In this document: positions 1 to 10,423 of the stretch, piece after piece
Layout: every line of letters begins with the position of its first letter
Numbering within the stretch: position 1 is the stretch's first letter
NCBI GenBank assembly: GCA_038380435.1
Contig: JAWZYU010000034.1
Location: forward strand, 18,083,404-18,147,403
DNA: 64,000 nucleotides
Source: Ryuthela nishihirai
Lineage: Eukaryota; Arthropoda; Arachnida; Araneae; Heptathelidae
Reading direction: 5' to 3'
Translations under genes and position numbers: made by a program
The notes under the pieces: model-generated
What the model was told of the DNA's origin: nothing
What the model saw: only the letters and a program-made list of their open reading frames with translations
Database searches by the model: none

Positions 1-881
1 GCAAGGCTAACATATCCATTCATCATACTAGCTAATTAACACAGAGATCTAGCGCATGTCTCTGTTCCAATTGGGCATGTTGCCAGGAACAGATTGGCCA
101 ATGGGACATTCTCTTAATAGCGTTAGCTCTGTAGCTCTCAAATTTTACTTTTTCTGGCATCATTGGGTTTTACGTTTCATCTTAAAAATAAACTGAGCTT
201 AGTCCAAATGGAAATTCCAAAATGAGTATACATTGCCAACAGTGGTAGCACTGGGATCGAGTTTAAATTCGATATATATGCGGATTAAAAAGTGACATAT
301 AAATGAATAAACGGTAGAGTTTATTTAGAATTTGAAAAGGCAAGATTGTGTGTGTCTCTGTCTCAGAAAACGTCTTTCGTCGTTCGGGAGCAACTGCTGT
401 GAATGGGAAGTGAAGCACTGAAGGAAAAGCAGTAAGCACCGAAATTGAGGTAGGAAACACAAGGAGCGTCTACGAGGTGAGAGACGAGTCAAACGCCGTA
501 ATTGTAACGCCGAAGAATTGAAGAGTGATGCCGAAGTAGATGACGAGTAACGCCGAAGAATTGAAGAGTGATGAGAAACGTAAAGTCACAATGATAACAA
601 TGGTTTAATTCTGAAGATATTTACAGATGTCTCCGTGAGAACTGACGTTGGGTACTGGCTTATGGGTTGTTAACTGGCTGCGTGCGTCTTCTACGCACCT
701 AACAGAGGAAAAATTCTAGACTCGTGAAATACACATTCACGGAGCAGTCCCAGTTCAGGTCTGCTCACGGCAGCCACTGTTTCAGAACTGCCTGATCTTG
801 GCGACGGGACGTCTGGCGCTCCTCGTGCGAGCGCCGTTCTCCCGGTTCCATGGGACGGTCATTTGGTCTGCGCTCCGAGAT
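1..881. other. No gene recognised
   Basis: AT-rich sequence without a supportable reading frame. The only structure seen is a 27-base direct repeat (504-530 and 547-573, core GTAACGCCGAAGAATTGAAG) spaced 43 bases apart. It ends just before the 97-bp tandem array. Confidence 0.5.
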
Positions 882-1172
882 GAAAAGAGTCAGGCCAGAA
901 AGAGACTGATCACCAACGATCAGGGCAATAAACCTGTCTTGCTAATTGCAGCAAGACACATCAGCCATCAATAGCCTTGAAAAGAGCCAGGTCAGAAAGA
1001 AACTGATCATCAACGATCAGGGCAATAAACCTGTCTTGCTAATTGCAGCAAGACACATCAGCCATCAATAGCCTTGAAAAGAGCCAGGCCAGAAAGAGAC
1101 TGATCACCAACGATCAGGGCAATAAACCTGTCTTACTAATTGCAGCAAGACACATCAGCCATCAATAGCCTT
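882..1172. repeat. Tandem array, 3 x 97 bp
   Basis: Three nearly identical 97-bp units start at 882, 979 and 1076, each beginning GAAAAGAG(T/C)CAGG and ending near CATCAATAGCCTT. Each unit carries a small inverted motif (CTGATCA..AACGATCAG) and a TTGC(T)AATTGCAGCAA palindrome-like segment. Only a few point differences separate the copies, so the amplification is recent. No coding potential is evident. Confidence 0.9.
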
Positions 1173-1228
1173 CGCCAGAGGTGAGAGAGAGGACACAGTT
1201 TCATATAAATAGTTACATTTCTCTAGAG

Positions 1229-1428
1229 TAGGGGTACTCAACGTGGGGTATGCGGTAAAATTTTTTGTGGTACGCCGTGAGAGCTCAAAAGTCGCTAGAT
1301 CTAGTAACAAAGTAAAAATAACCATTGTTATACTATAACTATAGTTTTTATCTATCTATACAAGGGATACGTCAGTTACATACATATTTGCAGGGGGTAC
1401 GTGAAGCATAAAAGGTTGAGAAACACTG
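1229..1428. mobile_element. hAT-type MITE, 200 bp, with 8-bp TSD
   Basis: The left end starts TAGGGGTACTCAACGTGG and the right end finishes GGTTGAGAAACACTG. Both match the CAGGGGT..CTCAAC / GTTGAGAAACACTG style of hAT termini. The flanks CTCTAGAG (1221-1228) and GTCTAGAG (1429-1436) form an 8-bp target-site duplication with one mismatch, the size expected for hAT. At 200 bp there is no room for a transposase, so it is non-autonomous and must have been mobilised in trans. Confidence 0.85.
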
Positions 1429-1436
1429 GTCTAGAG

Positions 1437-3165
1437 CGCAAGGTGAAATAAAAATATATGCATAAAATATACATCAGAATAGCAGTGAAACCTGACTGAT
1501 AGGGCGCTGACACATCACTTTGTTTCTGGCTACACAACTTGATTCACTACTACAACTACACAACTTGATTGCTGGCGTCTCATTTTCCTTCGAAGTGAAT
1601 ACGAACTCAGTGACTGGTTGCACCATCAATATGGTTTAGGTTTATTTTCTACTTTTCATAGGTATTTTTTAGCTTTTTTAATTTCTTTATATTTTTGTCA
1701 CTAAAAACACCTACCTTCAAAAACTTTCATTTATGATTCATAAACATCGATCACATTTTTGCTTCCCTCTTTTTTAGTCTTGTTTGAGGTATCCCATGAC
1801 ATTGGAGATGTCATTCACAAACTTCAATTTGAGATATAATTCGTTAAGATCGACCCCATAAATTTCAGTCCCTTTTGCGGGAGCGAAGAAAGCTGCGAGC
1901 ATAATTTGAAGTATTTTATTGCGGTCCTCACGTGAGCTTCCATTTGACACAAAACTCGTAACTGCAGGCCCTCGCATTCGGAAGATAGAGTAGAAGAACG
2001 ACTTAACATTTCTCCTTTTCTAGGGGGGGGGGATCAAGTGGGACGTATTTTTATTTCCCACATTCCCACGTCACAAGTTTTCATTTGACATACGCCTTGT
2101 TACGTTCGGCGCATGAGTTCCGATGATATAACGGAACAATCGTTTTCATCTTTCTCTTTTTAAGGGAGGGTAGCAGGAAGGAGAAATTTTTAATAACCTG
2201 TTATGCAAATTAGAAGCTTTCGCTTCACGCATAACCCGTTACTTTCGGCACTCGTCTGCTGGAGAGAGAACGGAATTTTCGTGTTTCCACTTTTTCAGTG
2301 GGGCAGAAAGCATGGAGGGGGCAATTTTTTTTTATCCTGTAACACTCTCCGCGCCAAAATCTTTCATTTGGCAAATAAATCATTAAATTTGTTCGTCGCG
2401 TTCGAAAATCTCGTGTAGCAAATATTTTGTCAAATCCGAAAACCGACAAAGGACGAGAGAAAAGCAATAGCAAGAGAGGTAATAATAAAAGCATTGCAGT
2501 GCAGCATCCGACCGGTTCTCGTCCGACTCATAAAAAAAAAAGCAATGTCGAAAATAATTATGTAATAGGTCTGCAAGGTAACGCTGCTCTTCCTGGGCTT
2601 CCGCAGGCCTTTAATGTTGAGTTAGCGATACCCTTAACTAGAAATAAAACTAACTTGGGACGAAACCTGTCACTTATGGCGAATATTGAATAGTCGTTTT
2701 CAAAAAGAATGAAGTTTGTCTTTTGATGACTTTAACTGCAACTAATGAAGGGAATTTGGAAAAGGCAAATTGTAATAATAATAAATAATCAGACGAAAAA
2801 TATTTTCCATTTATTTCTTAAAAACAAAATTGTTGCTTTTTACCACCAACGCCTCTGGAGTAACGGAGCAAATTGCCTCTTGGAGCATTACGCTCTACTA
2901 GGAAGATTTCAAATCTTTGGAATCGGTAGGTTTTTCAAAATAATGTTTCGACAAATTTTCGTTTTCCAAATTTAGGACCCTGTAAAACTATTGAGAGATT
3001 CGGAAAGCGTTAATCGTAATATTTCAACAGTACGTGTCCAACCGGAAAAAATTTTTTGCTTATGTTTCAAACTAAAAACGTTTCAAGATTCAATCAATAG
3101 TAAAGGCACAGATTACATGTTAATATAGAATTGAAGAAATATTGTTGCTGAAAAAATTATCTTCG
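1437..3165. other. No gene recognised
   Basis: About 1.7 kb of AT-rich sequence with homopolymer runs (nine G near 2024). Open stretches of 60-90 codons occur on both strands, but none shows a domain, compositional signal or relationship to other parts of the window. Confidence 0.5.
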
Positions 3166-3167
3166 CA

Positions 3168-3240
3168 GTGAATGGGATTCAAACCCACGTCTCCTCAATA
3201 CATGGCAATTTGCATTCAGAAGACGTGGGTTCGAGTCCCG
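3168..3240. repeat. Inverted repeat containing a tRNA B-box-like motif
   Basis: GGATTCAAACCCACGTCT (left) and AGACGTGGGTTCGAGTCC (right) are inverted copies with one mismatch, separated by about 35 bases. The right arm contains GGTTCGAGTCC, a consensus RNA polymerase III B box. No A box and no cloverleaf are visible, so this is more likely a folded SINE remnant than a tRNA gene. Confidence 0.5.
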
Positions 3241-3699
3241 ATCTTGGTGAAACTCTTTTTTTTTTCAGCATAAATATTTCATAGAATTTTCTGACCCATT
3301 GTGGGAGGAGTGGGAGAGGGGGGCAATCGCTTCTAGCAGAGTGAAAACCTCTTAACTGTAGCATTACACCACCAAAGTTAGAAATCTCTGGCATAAATAC
3401 CTTGTTTACAATATTCTTTTAAATTATGAATTTTCCAAACTTTAGGACTACAGTGGAATTTGAAACTAGTGGAAGATTCAGGTAATTCAGATCCTAATAT
3501 TTCTATAGTTCCTATCTAGCCAGAAAAGAAATTTTTCATTTATATCTTTAATTTCATTATACAAAAATAAAGTTGAATATCTACAAAGGGAAATCTATAG
3601 AGGGAAATCAAACAAAAAATAACAAATAACAATGAAAACAAATAATAATAATAAAGAAAACATAATCCCTTAATCCCTTAAATCTCCTCTGTGAGTCCT

Positions 3700-3900
3700 C
3701 TGTGCTTGCCACAGAGGTCAGATAGTTTAATACGCCACAGTAGAAGTTCTATGAGGACAGCGGGACCTCAGGAGAAAAATAACCTTGCCTTACGCATGTT
3801 CGAACCCAGGTCCCTTAAATCTTACTTACTACAATACTACTAATAAACTGTATAAGTGGTGAAGGCGCTTGCCTTCACCACTCGCCATTCATAACACATC
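3700..3900 (-). repeat. tRNA-derived SINE (family S1), minus strand
   Basis: The stretch from GTGCTTGCCACAGAGG to the tRNA-like head matches the SINE at 28.34-28.51 kb in order and content: GCTTGCCACAGA, then GACCTCAG(C/G)AGAAAAA, CTTAC and the inverted B box TTCGAACCCAGG. Read on the minus strand, the head has an A-box-like TGGCGAGTGG and a B box GGGTTCGAACA. About 40 bases of extra sequence lie between the A and B boxes here, so this copy is rearranged. Confidence 0.65.
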
Positions 3901-4528
3901 CGTGTCTCTCTGGATACATGGCAATTCAGCGGTCATATTCAGTTAACAATATATACAAATAAGTGCAAGAAATATTGAAATGAACATTTGGAAAATTCAA
4001 AATTTAAAAGAATATCTGTTCATTAGAACAGATATATGAAAAAAAAAATAGTACTATAAAATAAAGTTTATTTAAATACTTAATTTCTGATTTCAGAAGA
4101 AAATATAGAGTATTGTATGGACTGCAATCGTCGAAGCAAATTTAATAAAATATGAAAATTAAAACAAAAACCTTTCAAGCTTTGTAGTATTGAAGAGCAC
4201 TTGAAACTGAATTCGCAGCAAAGCTTATGCAGAAGTTAAGCCTTTTACATCGGCGATTAATTTAAGGAATTGCAGGAAATTGAGGAACTGCCGACAGCAA
4301 TCTTGGGGGTTTAAATATTTTAGTGGTATAATGCAGAACTACTGGTGAGGCCTTAACGTTGTAGCACCTAAAGACGAGTCACCCCTGGATACTACAAAAA
4401 GGAAAACTTTCAAGAAGGAAATAAAATATTTTTCCGAAAAGTGGTAACCTTTTAGCAGTTAATGCAACATCGTGACAGTTATTCAAAATATATAGCACCT
4501 TTATAACAGACACAACTGAGTTAAATAT
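3901..4528. other. No gene recognised
   Basis: AT-rich unique-looking sequence between the SINE and the left inverted arm. No reading frame, repeat or RNA signal that I can support. Confidence 0.5.
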
Positions 4529-4772
4529 AAAAAACTTAATCATTATCTGAGCTGTTTCATTATTGTTTCAATAAATCAAATAGCATTTCTATCGGTGAAC
4601 ACAGGATAGTAGGGATGTTAGTCACTTCTTGTAGTAAGTAATATGTGAAGTAAGTCCTTTCATGTTGCACGGATCACACAATGATATTTAGACCACCTTT
4701 ACTTGACATGTTTCGACTATTAATATCTTCTCAGAAGCTGGTTACTACATCGGAGATTATACGTGTGTGTTG
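4529..4772 (+). repeat. Left arm of a long inverted repeat
   Basis: This ~245-bp arm is matched in reverse complement by 8455-8568 plus 10311-10423. Examples are ACAGGATAGTAGGGATGTTA near 4602, found inverted near 10340, and GACATGTTTCGACTAT near 4707, found inverted at 8517-8532. Similarity is clear but diverged, so the arms are old. RTE copy A sits between them. The pair probably represents the ends of a foldback or TIR transposon that received the LINE. Confidence 0.75.
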
Positions 4773-4807
4773 TGCTGTAAATGGAGATTATACGCGCGTG
4801 TGTGTGT

Positions 4808-7800
4808 TGTAAATGGTAGCTAGGTAGTCACTGGAAGGAGAGGTATGCACCAATCCCCTGTGATGATGCCTAGAACCGGCCAGGCCTAGCACCTAATGCC
4901 CAACCCCGCCTTCTCGTGGTGCAGACCGTTAGTACCTTTCAAAAGAGATACTCTCTTGTGGAAGTGAATGGAAGAGGAGCGCTGCCAGATTAGTGTGGCC
5001 TATTAATCTGGACAACCATGGCTACTTTCCTTTTTTTTTCTACCCTGCTGAGGAGTGGTCAACCACACAGGGTCCTAGTGCTGACTATATATACCAACCT
5101 AAATGGAATTATGGGTCTGAGCTTGATTATGGATCCTGATTTTGCTGCACTGTTGGGCATCTGCGGAGGGAAACTCTTCCGCTGTGTTTTCTGTTTGTGT
5201 GTTGACAGCCCCAAGTGAATAGATTCACAGGATATGTTTATCAGCTGGTGGATAATCCTGAGTAGAGGTCATCGCAGGCACCTGAACTCTTTGCTTCTAT
5301 TGGCATCGTCAAATTCTACATTGGAGGAAGTCTTCCAGTGTAGATGGCTTCAGCCTTTAGTGGTGGGGGAACGGGTCTTTGCCCCATGTCTGCGATTAGG
5401 GGGCTGTTTGATATTGTCGGCATTCATTCTCTCAATAAACATAGTTTCTTTAAACATCCAACTAACCATTTTCTCTCCATAGATAGTTGGAATGTGAGGA
5501 CTCTGCACAGAGCTTTTTCTTTTGATGTCCTCACACAAGAATTCCACCATTATAATTTAGATATTCTCGGCTTGCAAGAGACCAGATGGACAGATAAAGG
5601 TCAGATTCTTAAAAATAATCTTAAATTTTTCTTTTCAGGGAGGGACGAAAATAAGCATCACCAAGGCGTGGGTCTGCTTCTCAGCAGACACGCTAGTGAT
5701 GCTCTTCTAGGATATGAGTGCATTAATAAAAGGTTTCTTACAGCAAAATTTCAGACAAGCGTTAAAGACTTGAATGTTATCTGCTATTATGCCCCCACTG
5801 AGGATGCCGATGAAGATGAGAAGGATAGGTTTTACGGACAACTTCAGGATATTTAGAATTCTGTCAAGAAAGGAGATATTTCCCTTGTTCTTGGTGACTT
5901 CAATGCCAAAGTTGGTACTGACTCTGACCTTTGGGGAAGAGTAATAGGCTCTTTTGGTGTTGGTAGCTGCAATGGCAATGGGCAACCTCTCCTACAGGTA
6001 AGTAAACTCAATGGTTTCAGAATAACTAACACATATTACAAACACCGCGACATACATAAATACACATGGGTTTCACCTGATGAGCTGCATAAGAATATGA
6101 TTGATTATATATTAATTAACAGCAAATGGGCTAGTTCTGTTAGAAATACCAGGGCATATAGGGGAGCTGAAATTGGATCTGATCATTACCTTGTTAAAAG
6201 TGTCTTGCAACTTAAACTTAAAAAGTGTTGTGCTAGGGTTAAAAAATTTACTTTTAATACTGAACCTCTGAAAGACCCAGTTATAGCCAAAGCTTACCAT
6301 GATAGGTTACTTAATCATTATGACAGTCATGGTATGCTTACTACTGAAGTTGAGGAAGAATATGATCATTTGAAACAGGCTTTTTTGGACACTAACAGTA
6401 CTCTTTTAGGAAAAAAGGAGCAGAGAAGGTAGAATCATTTGAGTGATAAGGCATTTGAGCTCATTTCGGAAAGAAAGAACTGCAGGAATGTCCTTAATCA
6501 ATACCCTACTAGTTCTAATAGAAAGCATTACAGAGAACTTAATAAACGTGTAAAAGATCAGTTAGCTGCTGATAAGCTTGATGGCTTTGCTGACAAAGCC
6601 GAGGAAGCAGTTAGACAGCACAACAGCAGAGAGCTGTACCAGATAGTTAATGTTTTGTGTGGTAGAAAACGGACAGGTATACAGGAATTGAAGGATAAAC
6701 AAGGTAAGGTTATAGAAGGTGAGGATTTTGTCATGGCTAGGTGGGCTGAGCATTTCAGTGATGTTCTAAACAATGTGGTTAGTTCTACTCCCATTGTTTG
6801 CAATGATGATAGATGCATTGGTGGCTTTAATGTTGGCCCTATAACACAGTCCGAAGTTATTTTGGCTATTTCTAAACTTAAACTTCATAAATCCCCAGGG
6901 TAGATGATATTACTACGGAAATGCTTAGAGCTGGGAATGTTTCGGTTACTACTTGGATGACTGAAATTCTGAATATCTTTTATGATAAAGGCATGGTTGC
7001 TAAGGATTTTACCAGAGCTATTGTTATTCCTATTTTCAAAAATGGTGATCTCAATTCTTGTGATAACTATAGGGGTATCAACCTACTCTCTGTTCCAGGT
7101 AAAGTTATTTCCATGACTGTGCTTAATAGAATTAAGAATCTGGTTGACAGTCAATTGCATGATGAACAATGTGGATTCAGAAGTGGTAGGGGATGTGTGG
7201 ATCAGATATTTTCCCTCAGGCAGATTCTTGAGAAATGTTTAGAGTTTCAGAAACCTTTGTTTGCTAGCTTTGTTGATTTCAAAAAGGCTTTCGACTCTGT
7301 TGATCGTCATAATTTGTGGTTGATTGTGAAATCATATGGTATACCAGACAAGTTAGTTAACATAATGAAAGCTCTCTATGATAACACTAAATCGTGTGTG
7401 AGAGTTGGTAAGGCTTGTAGCAATTGGTTTAGCATTATTTCTGGTGTTCGACAAGGGTCTCATTTTCTCTTTAGTTTGGTTATTTATTATATTATGTGAA
7501 ATTCACTGCAAGAGAATGCAAGAGAATGATTTTGGCCTTAAATGGTCTGGAGATACTAAAATTTCTGATTTATATTATGCTGATGATTTAGCCCTTTTGG
7601 CAAATGATGTTGATGAGATGAACTCTTTCGTTCGAGCTGTTGATGAGACTGGTAGTAGAGTAGGGTTGGTTATAAACAGAGAGAAAAGTAAAGTGATGAA
7701 AATTGGTCAGGCAGGCTGTGATTTAGTTAATCTGAATGGTTGCAGTCTTGAGCAGGTGTCACAGTTTAATTATCTTGGGAGCTATGTAACAGATAATGGT

Positions 7801-8374
7801 GATGTGCGGCATGAGATTAACAGACGAATAGGGATTGCTGCCGGGTCTTTTAAGAATCTATGGAGAGTGTGGAGAAATAGGCGTATACAGCTAAAGACTA
7901 AAATTAGACTGTATAATAGTTTAGTTCTTTCTAGGGTTAGTTATGGTAGTGAAACGTGGACACTTTGTAAACAAGATAACAGGAAACTAGATGCTTTTGA
8001 TTGTAGATGCTTACGCAGTATCTTGGACATTAGGTGGTTCAACTTTTTAACTAATGATGAGCTTAGGAAAAGGAGTTGGCAACCTCCTTTAAGCAGCATA
8101 TTGTGCAGAGAGAGACTCCGTTGGTTTGGCCATGTTGCCCGTATGTTTAATTATAGATTGGCGAATAGGGTTATGAACAGTGTGCCTAAAGGCCTCAGAA
8201 AGAAGGGGAGACCTAGGATGCAGTGGGCAGACAATGTCAAACAGGACCTTGTTAGAATTGGTGTGCAGTGGCCAAATGCAGTAGATGTAGCTCAGGACAG
8301 ACTTGCTTGAAGAACTAAATTGCACGGTCTGGTTGGACCTCCGTAGCCCATGGCTGCTTGAGGATGATGATGAT
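4808..8374 (+). mobile_element. RTE-type LINE, copy A, nearly full length
   Basis: The element is ~3.57 kb. Its 5' end (TGTAAATGGTAGCT..GTAGTCACTGGAAGGAGAG) recurs as the 5' end of another copy at 43246. A ~530-bp 5' region precedes one long ORF carrying AP endonuclease then reverse transcriptase. It ends in a short untranslated segment (GGACCTCCGTAGCCCATGGC) and a GAGGATGATGATGATG tail. A single ORF, APE endonuclease, a length of 3-4 kb and a short microsatellite 3' end fit the RTE clade. Clade placement was judged from motifs, not a tree. Confidence 0.85.
5344..8345 (+). pseudogene. RTE LINE ORF2: AP endonuclease + reverse transcriptase (broken)
   Basis: The product would nick target DNA and copy the LINE RNA at the nick. 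Endonuclease motifs run in order: SWNVRTL (~5487), LGLQETRW (~5565), YAPTEDADEDE (~5788), VLGDFNAKVGTD (~5887), IDYILINSKWA (~6098) and GSDHYLV (~6175). RT motifs follow: GFRSGRGCVDQIF, FVDFKKAFDSVDRHNLW (motif A Asp), GVRQGS (motif B) and YYADDLALL (catalytic YADD, ~7573). The C-terminal part includes YGSETWTLCKQD and RWFGHVARM. An in-frame stop (TAG, from the TTG seen in sister copies) lies at ~5856 and another at ~6432. Frameshifts occur at ~6903 and ~7460, and a premature TGA at 8310. The upstream start is uncertain because sister copies stay open further 5'. This copy cannot make an intact protein. Confidence 0.9.
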
Positions 8375-8454
8375 GTTGTACGGCTGCGCCGTACGGTTTG
8401 AAGCGGGGTACGCTCTTGCGGTTTCGTGGTCCTGCCCTGCGGTGCAGCCGCACA

Positions 8455-8568
8455 AATACACACGCGTATAATCTCCGAAGTAGAACTGTTTACCCAACTT
8501 CTGTAGAAGATTTAAATAGTCGAAACATGTCAAATAACGGTGGTTTAAATGTCATTGTGTGATCCGTG
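8455..8568 (-). repeat. Right inverted arm, inner part
   Basis: Reverse complement of the inner left arm (4646-4772), including CGGAGATTATACG near the LINE side. It is cut at 8568 by the minisatellite-filled transposon; compared with the left arm about 27 bases are missing at the cut. Between the LINE tail (8374) and this arm lies GC-richer sequence with the palindrome GTACGGCTGCGCCGTAC, probably the original centre of the host element. Confidence 0.7.
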
Positions 8569-10308
8569 CAGGTGCGTAGCCATGGGGGGGATGGGGGGAG
8601 GCTCACCCCAAGTAACTCGGAGTTGGCAAAATTCGAAGTGACTTCGTAAAATCTAGGTGAGTTGTGAAAATTTTAAATTTTTTTTTTGGGAAAATCTAGG
8701 TGAGTTGTGAAAATTTTAAATTTTTTTTTTGGGAAAATTAAGGGGAGTTGTCAAAATCGAGGCAACTTGGCAAATCTAGGGCAGTTTGGAAAATGGAGAG
8801 ACGGCAAAATCTAGAGCAGTTGGCAAAATTCGAAGCCAATTAGTAAAAACAGGTGAGTTGGCAAAATTTTGATTGTCTTGGTAAATCTTGGGGAGTTGGC
8901 AAAATTCGGAGTGATTTGACAAAATCTTGGGGAGTTGAAAAAATTCGGAGTGACCTGGCAAAATCGTGGGGAGTTGGCAAAATTCAGGTGAGATGTAAAA
9001 ATTGAATTTTTTTAGTAAAATTATGGCGATTTGGCAAATCTTTGAGGAGTTGGCAAAGTCTAGGGACAGTTGACCAAATTTGGAGTGATTTGGCAAAATC
9101 GTGGGGAGCTGGCAAAATTCCGGTGAGATGTGAAAAATTTGGATTTTTTTCTGTAAAATTATGGCGAGTTGGCAAAATCTAGGATAGTTGGCGAAACTTA
9201 GGAAGTTGGCAAAAATTAGGGGCAGTTGGCAAAATTCGAAGTGGCTTGGCAAAATCTAGGGGCAGTTGGCAAAATTCGGAGTGGCTTGGGGAAATCGTGG
9301 AGAGTTGACCAAATTCAAGTGAGATGTAAAAATTGCAATCTTTTTTCTGTAAAATTATAGCGTATAATATGAAAATTGGGATTGTTTTTGTGAAATTAAG
9401 GAGAGTTGACAAAATCGAGAAAACTTCGCAAAATCTAGGGAAGTTGGCAAAGCTGGAAACCACTTGGTAAAATACAGGTGAGTTGTAAAAATTGGGATTG
9501 GTTTGTGAAATAAAGGAGAGTTGGAAAAACCAAGAACTCTTCGCAAAATTTAGGGGAGTTGGCAAAATTCGAAACCACTTGGTAAAATACAGGGGAGTTG
9601 TGAAAATTGTGCCTTTCTTGTGCAATTAAGGAGAGTTGATATAATTCGAAGTGACTTGGCAAATTCAGGGAAGATGTAAAAATTGCGATTTTTCCTGTAA
9701 AATTACGTCGAGTTGGCAAAATCTAGAGTAGTTGGTAAAATTCGAATTCACTTGGTGGTGAGTTGTGAATATAGGCGAGTTGTGAAAATTGAGATTTTTT
9801 TGTGAAATTAAGGAGTGTTGGACAAATTGAGGAAACTTAACGAAATGTAGGGCAGTTGGCAAAATTCGAATCTACATGGGAAATCCGGGCGAGTTGTGAT
9901 AATTGGAATTGGGTTTGTGAAATTCAGGATAGTAGACTAAAATCGAGGAAACTTGGCAAAATCTTAGGGAGTTTGAAAAGTTTGAAGTGATTTGGCCAAT
10001 TTAGGAGAGATATAAAGATTGGGATTAGTTTCGTGAAATTGAGGAGAGTTGGACAAATCAAGGGAAAATTCACACTGACTTGCTACATTTCAGACTAGAT
10101 GAAAATATTGGAATTGTTTTTGCGAAATTTTGGATAGTTGGCAAAATTGGAAGTCAATACAGGAGAGTTGTGAAAATTGGCTCAACCCCATTGGAGAGAA
10201 AATCTAAGCAAGTTTGCTCATTTGGCTTGGCAAAAAATTTGAATTTCGAGTTGGAAAATTTTTGATTTCTCTCCCCCCCCCCAACCATAGTCCTTCGCTA
10301 CGCCCCTG
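8569..10308. mobile_element. Minisatellite-filled DNA transposon (CAGG..GCGTAG ends)
   Basis: The ends are inverted: CAGGTGCGTAGCCATGGGGG on the left and, read inward from the right, CAGGGGCGTAGCGAAGGACT. CAGGGGCGTAG-type termini with a following G run are common in hAT-like non-autonomous elements (family knowledge, not tested). The 1.7-kb interior is a degenerate alternation of ~20-bp blocks (GAGTTGGCAAAATTCG, AGTGACTTGGCAAAATC, GAGTTGTGAAAATTG). Long minus-strand frames here (repeated FCQLP-like peptides) arise only from the repeat. No TSD is seen because the insertion site carries a small deletion. Confidence 0.65.
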
Positions 10309-10310
10309 GA

Positions 10311-10423
10311 TTACTTACTACAAGAAGTGACTAACATCCCTACTATCCTGTATTCACAGATCGAAATGCTATTTTGATTTACTAAGATAATAATGAAACA
10401 TCTCGTTTAGTAATTAAGTTTTT
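10311..10423 (-). repeat. Right inverted arm, outer part
   Basis: Continues the right arm after the inserted transposon: ATTACTTACTACAAGAAGTG, CATCCCTACTATCCTG and AATGCTATTTTGATTTA are reverse complements of 4536-4645. Similarity stops at TTAAGTTTTT (10414-10423), mirroring AAAAACTTAA at the left outer end near 4530. This marks the outer boundary of the host element. Confidence 0.75.

Noticed and set aside
8776..9862. Long minus-strand frames of up to 158 codons with FCQLP/FAKSS-like repeats
   Set aside because: By-product of the ~20-bp degenerate minisatellite; several frames are open at once and composition follows the DNA repeat.
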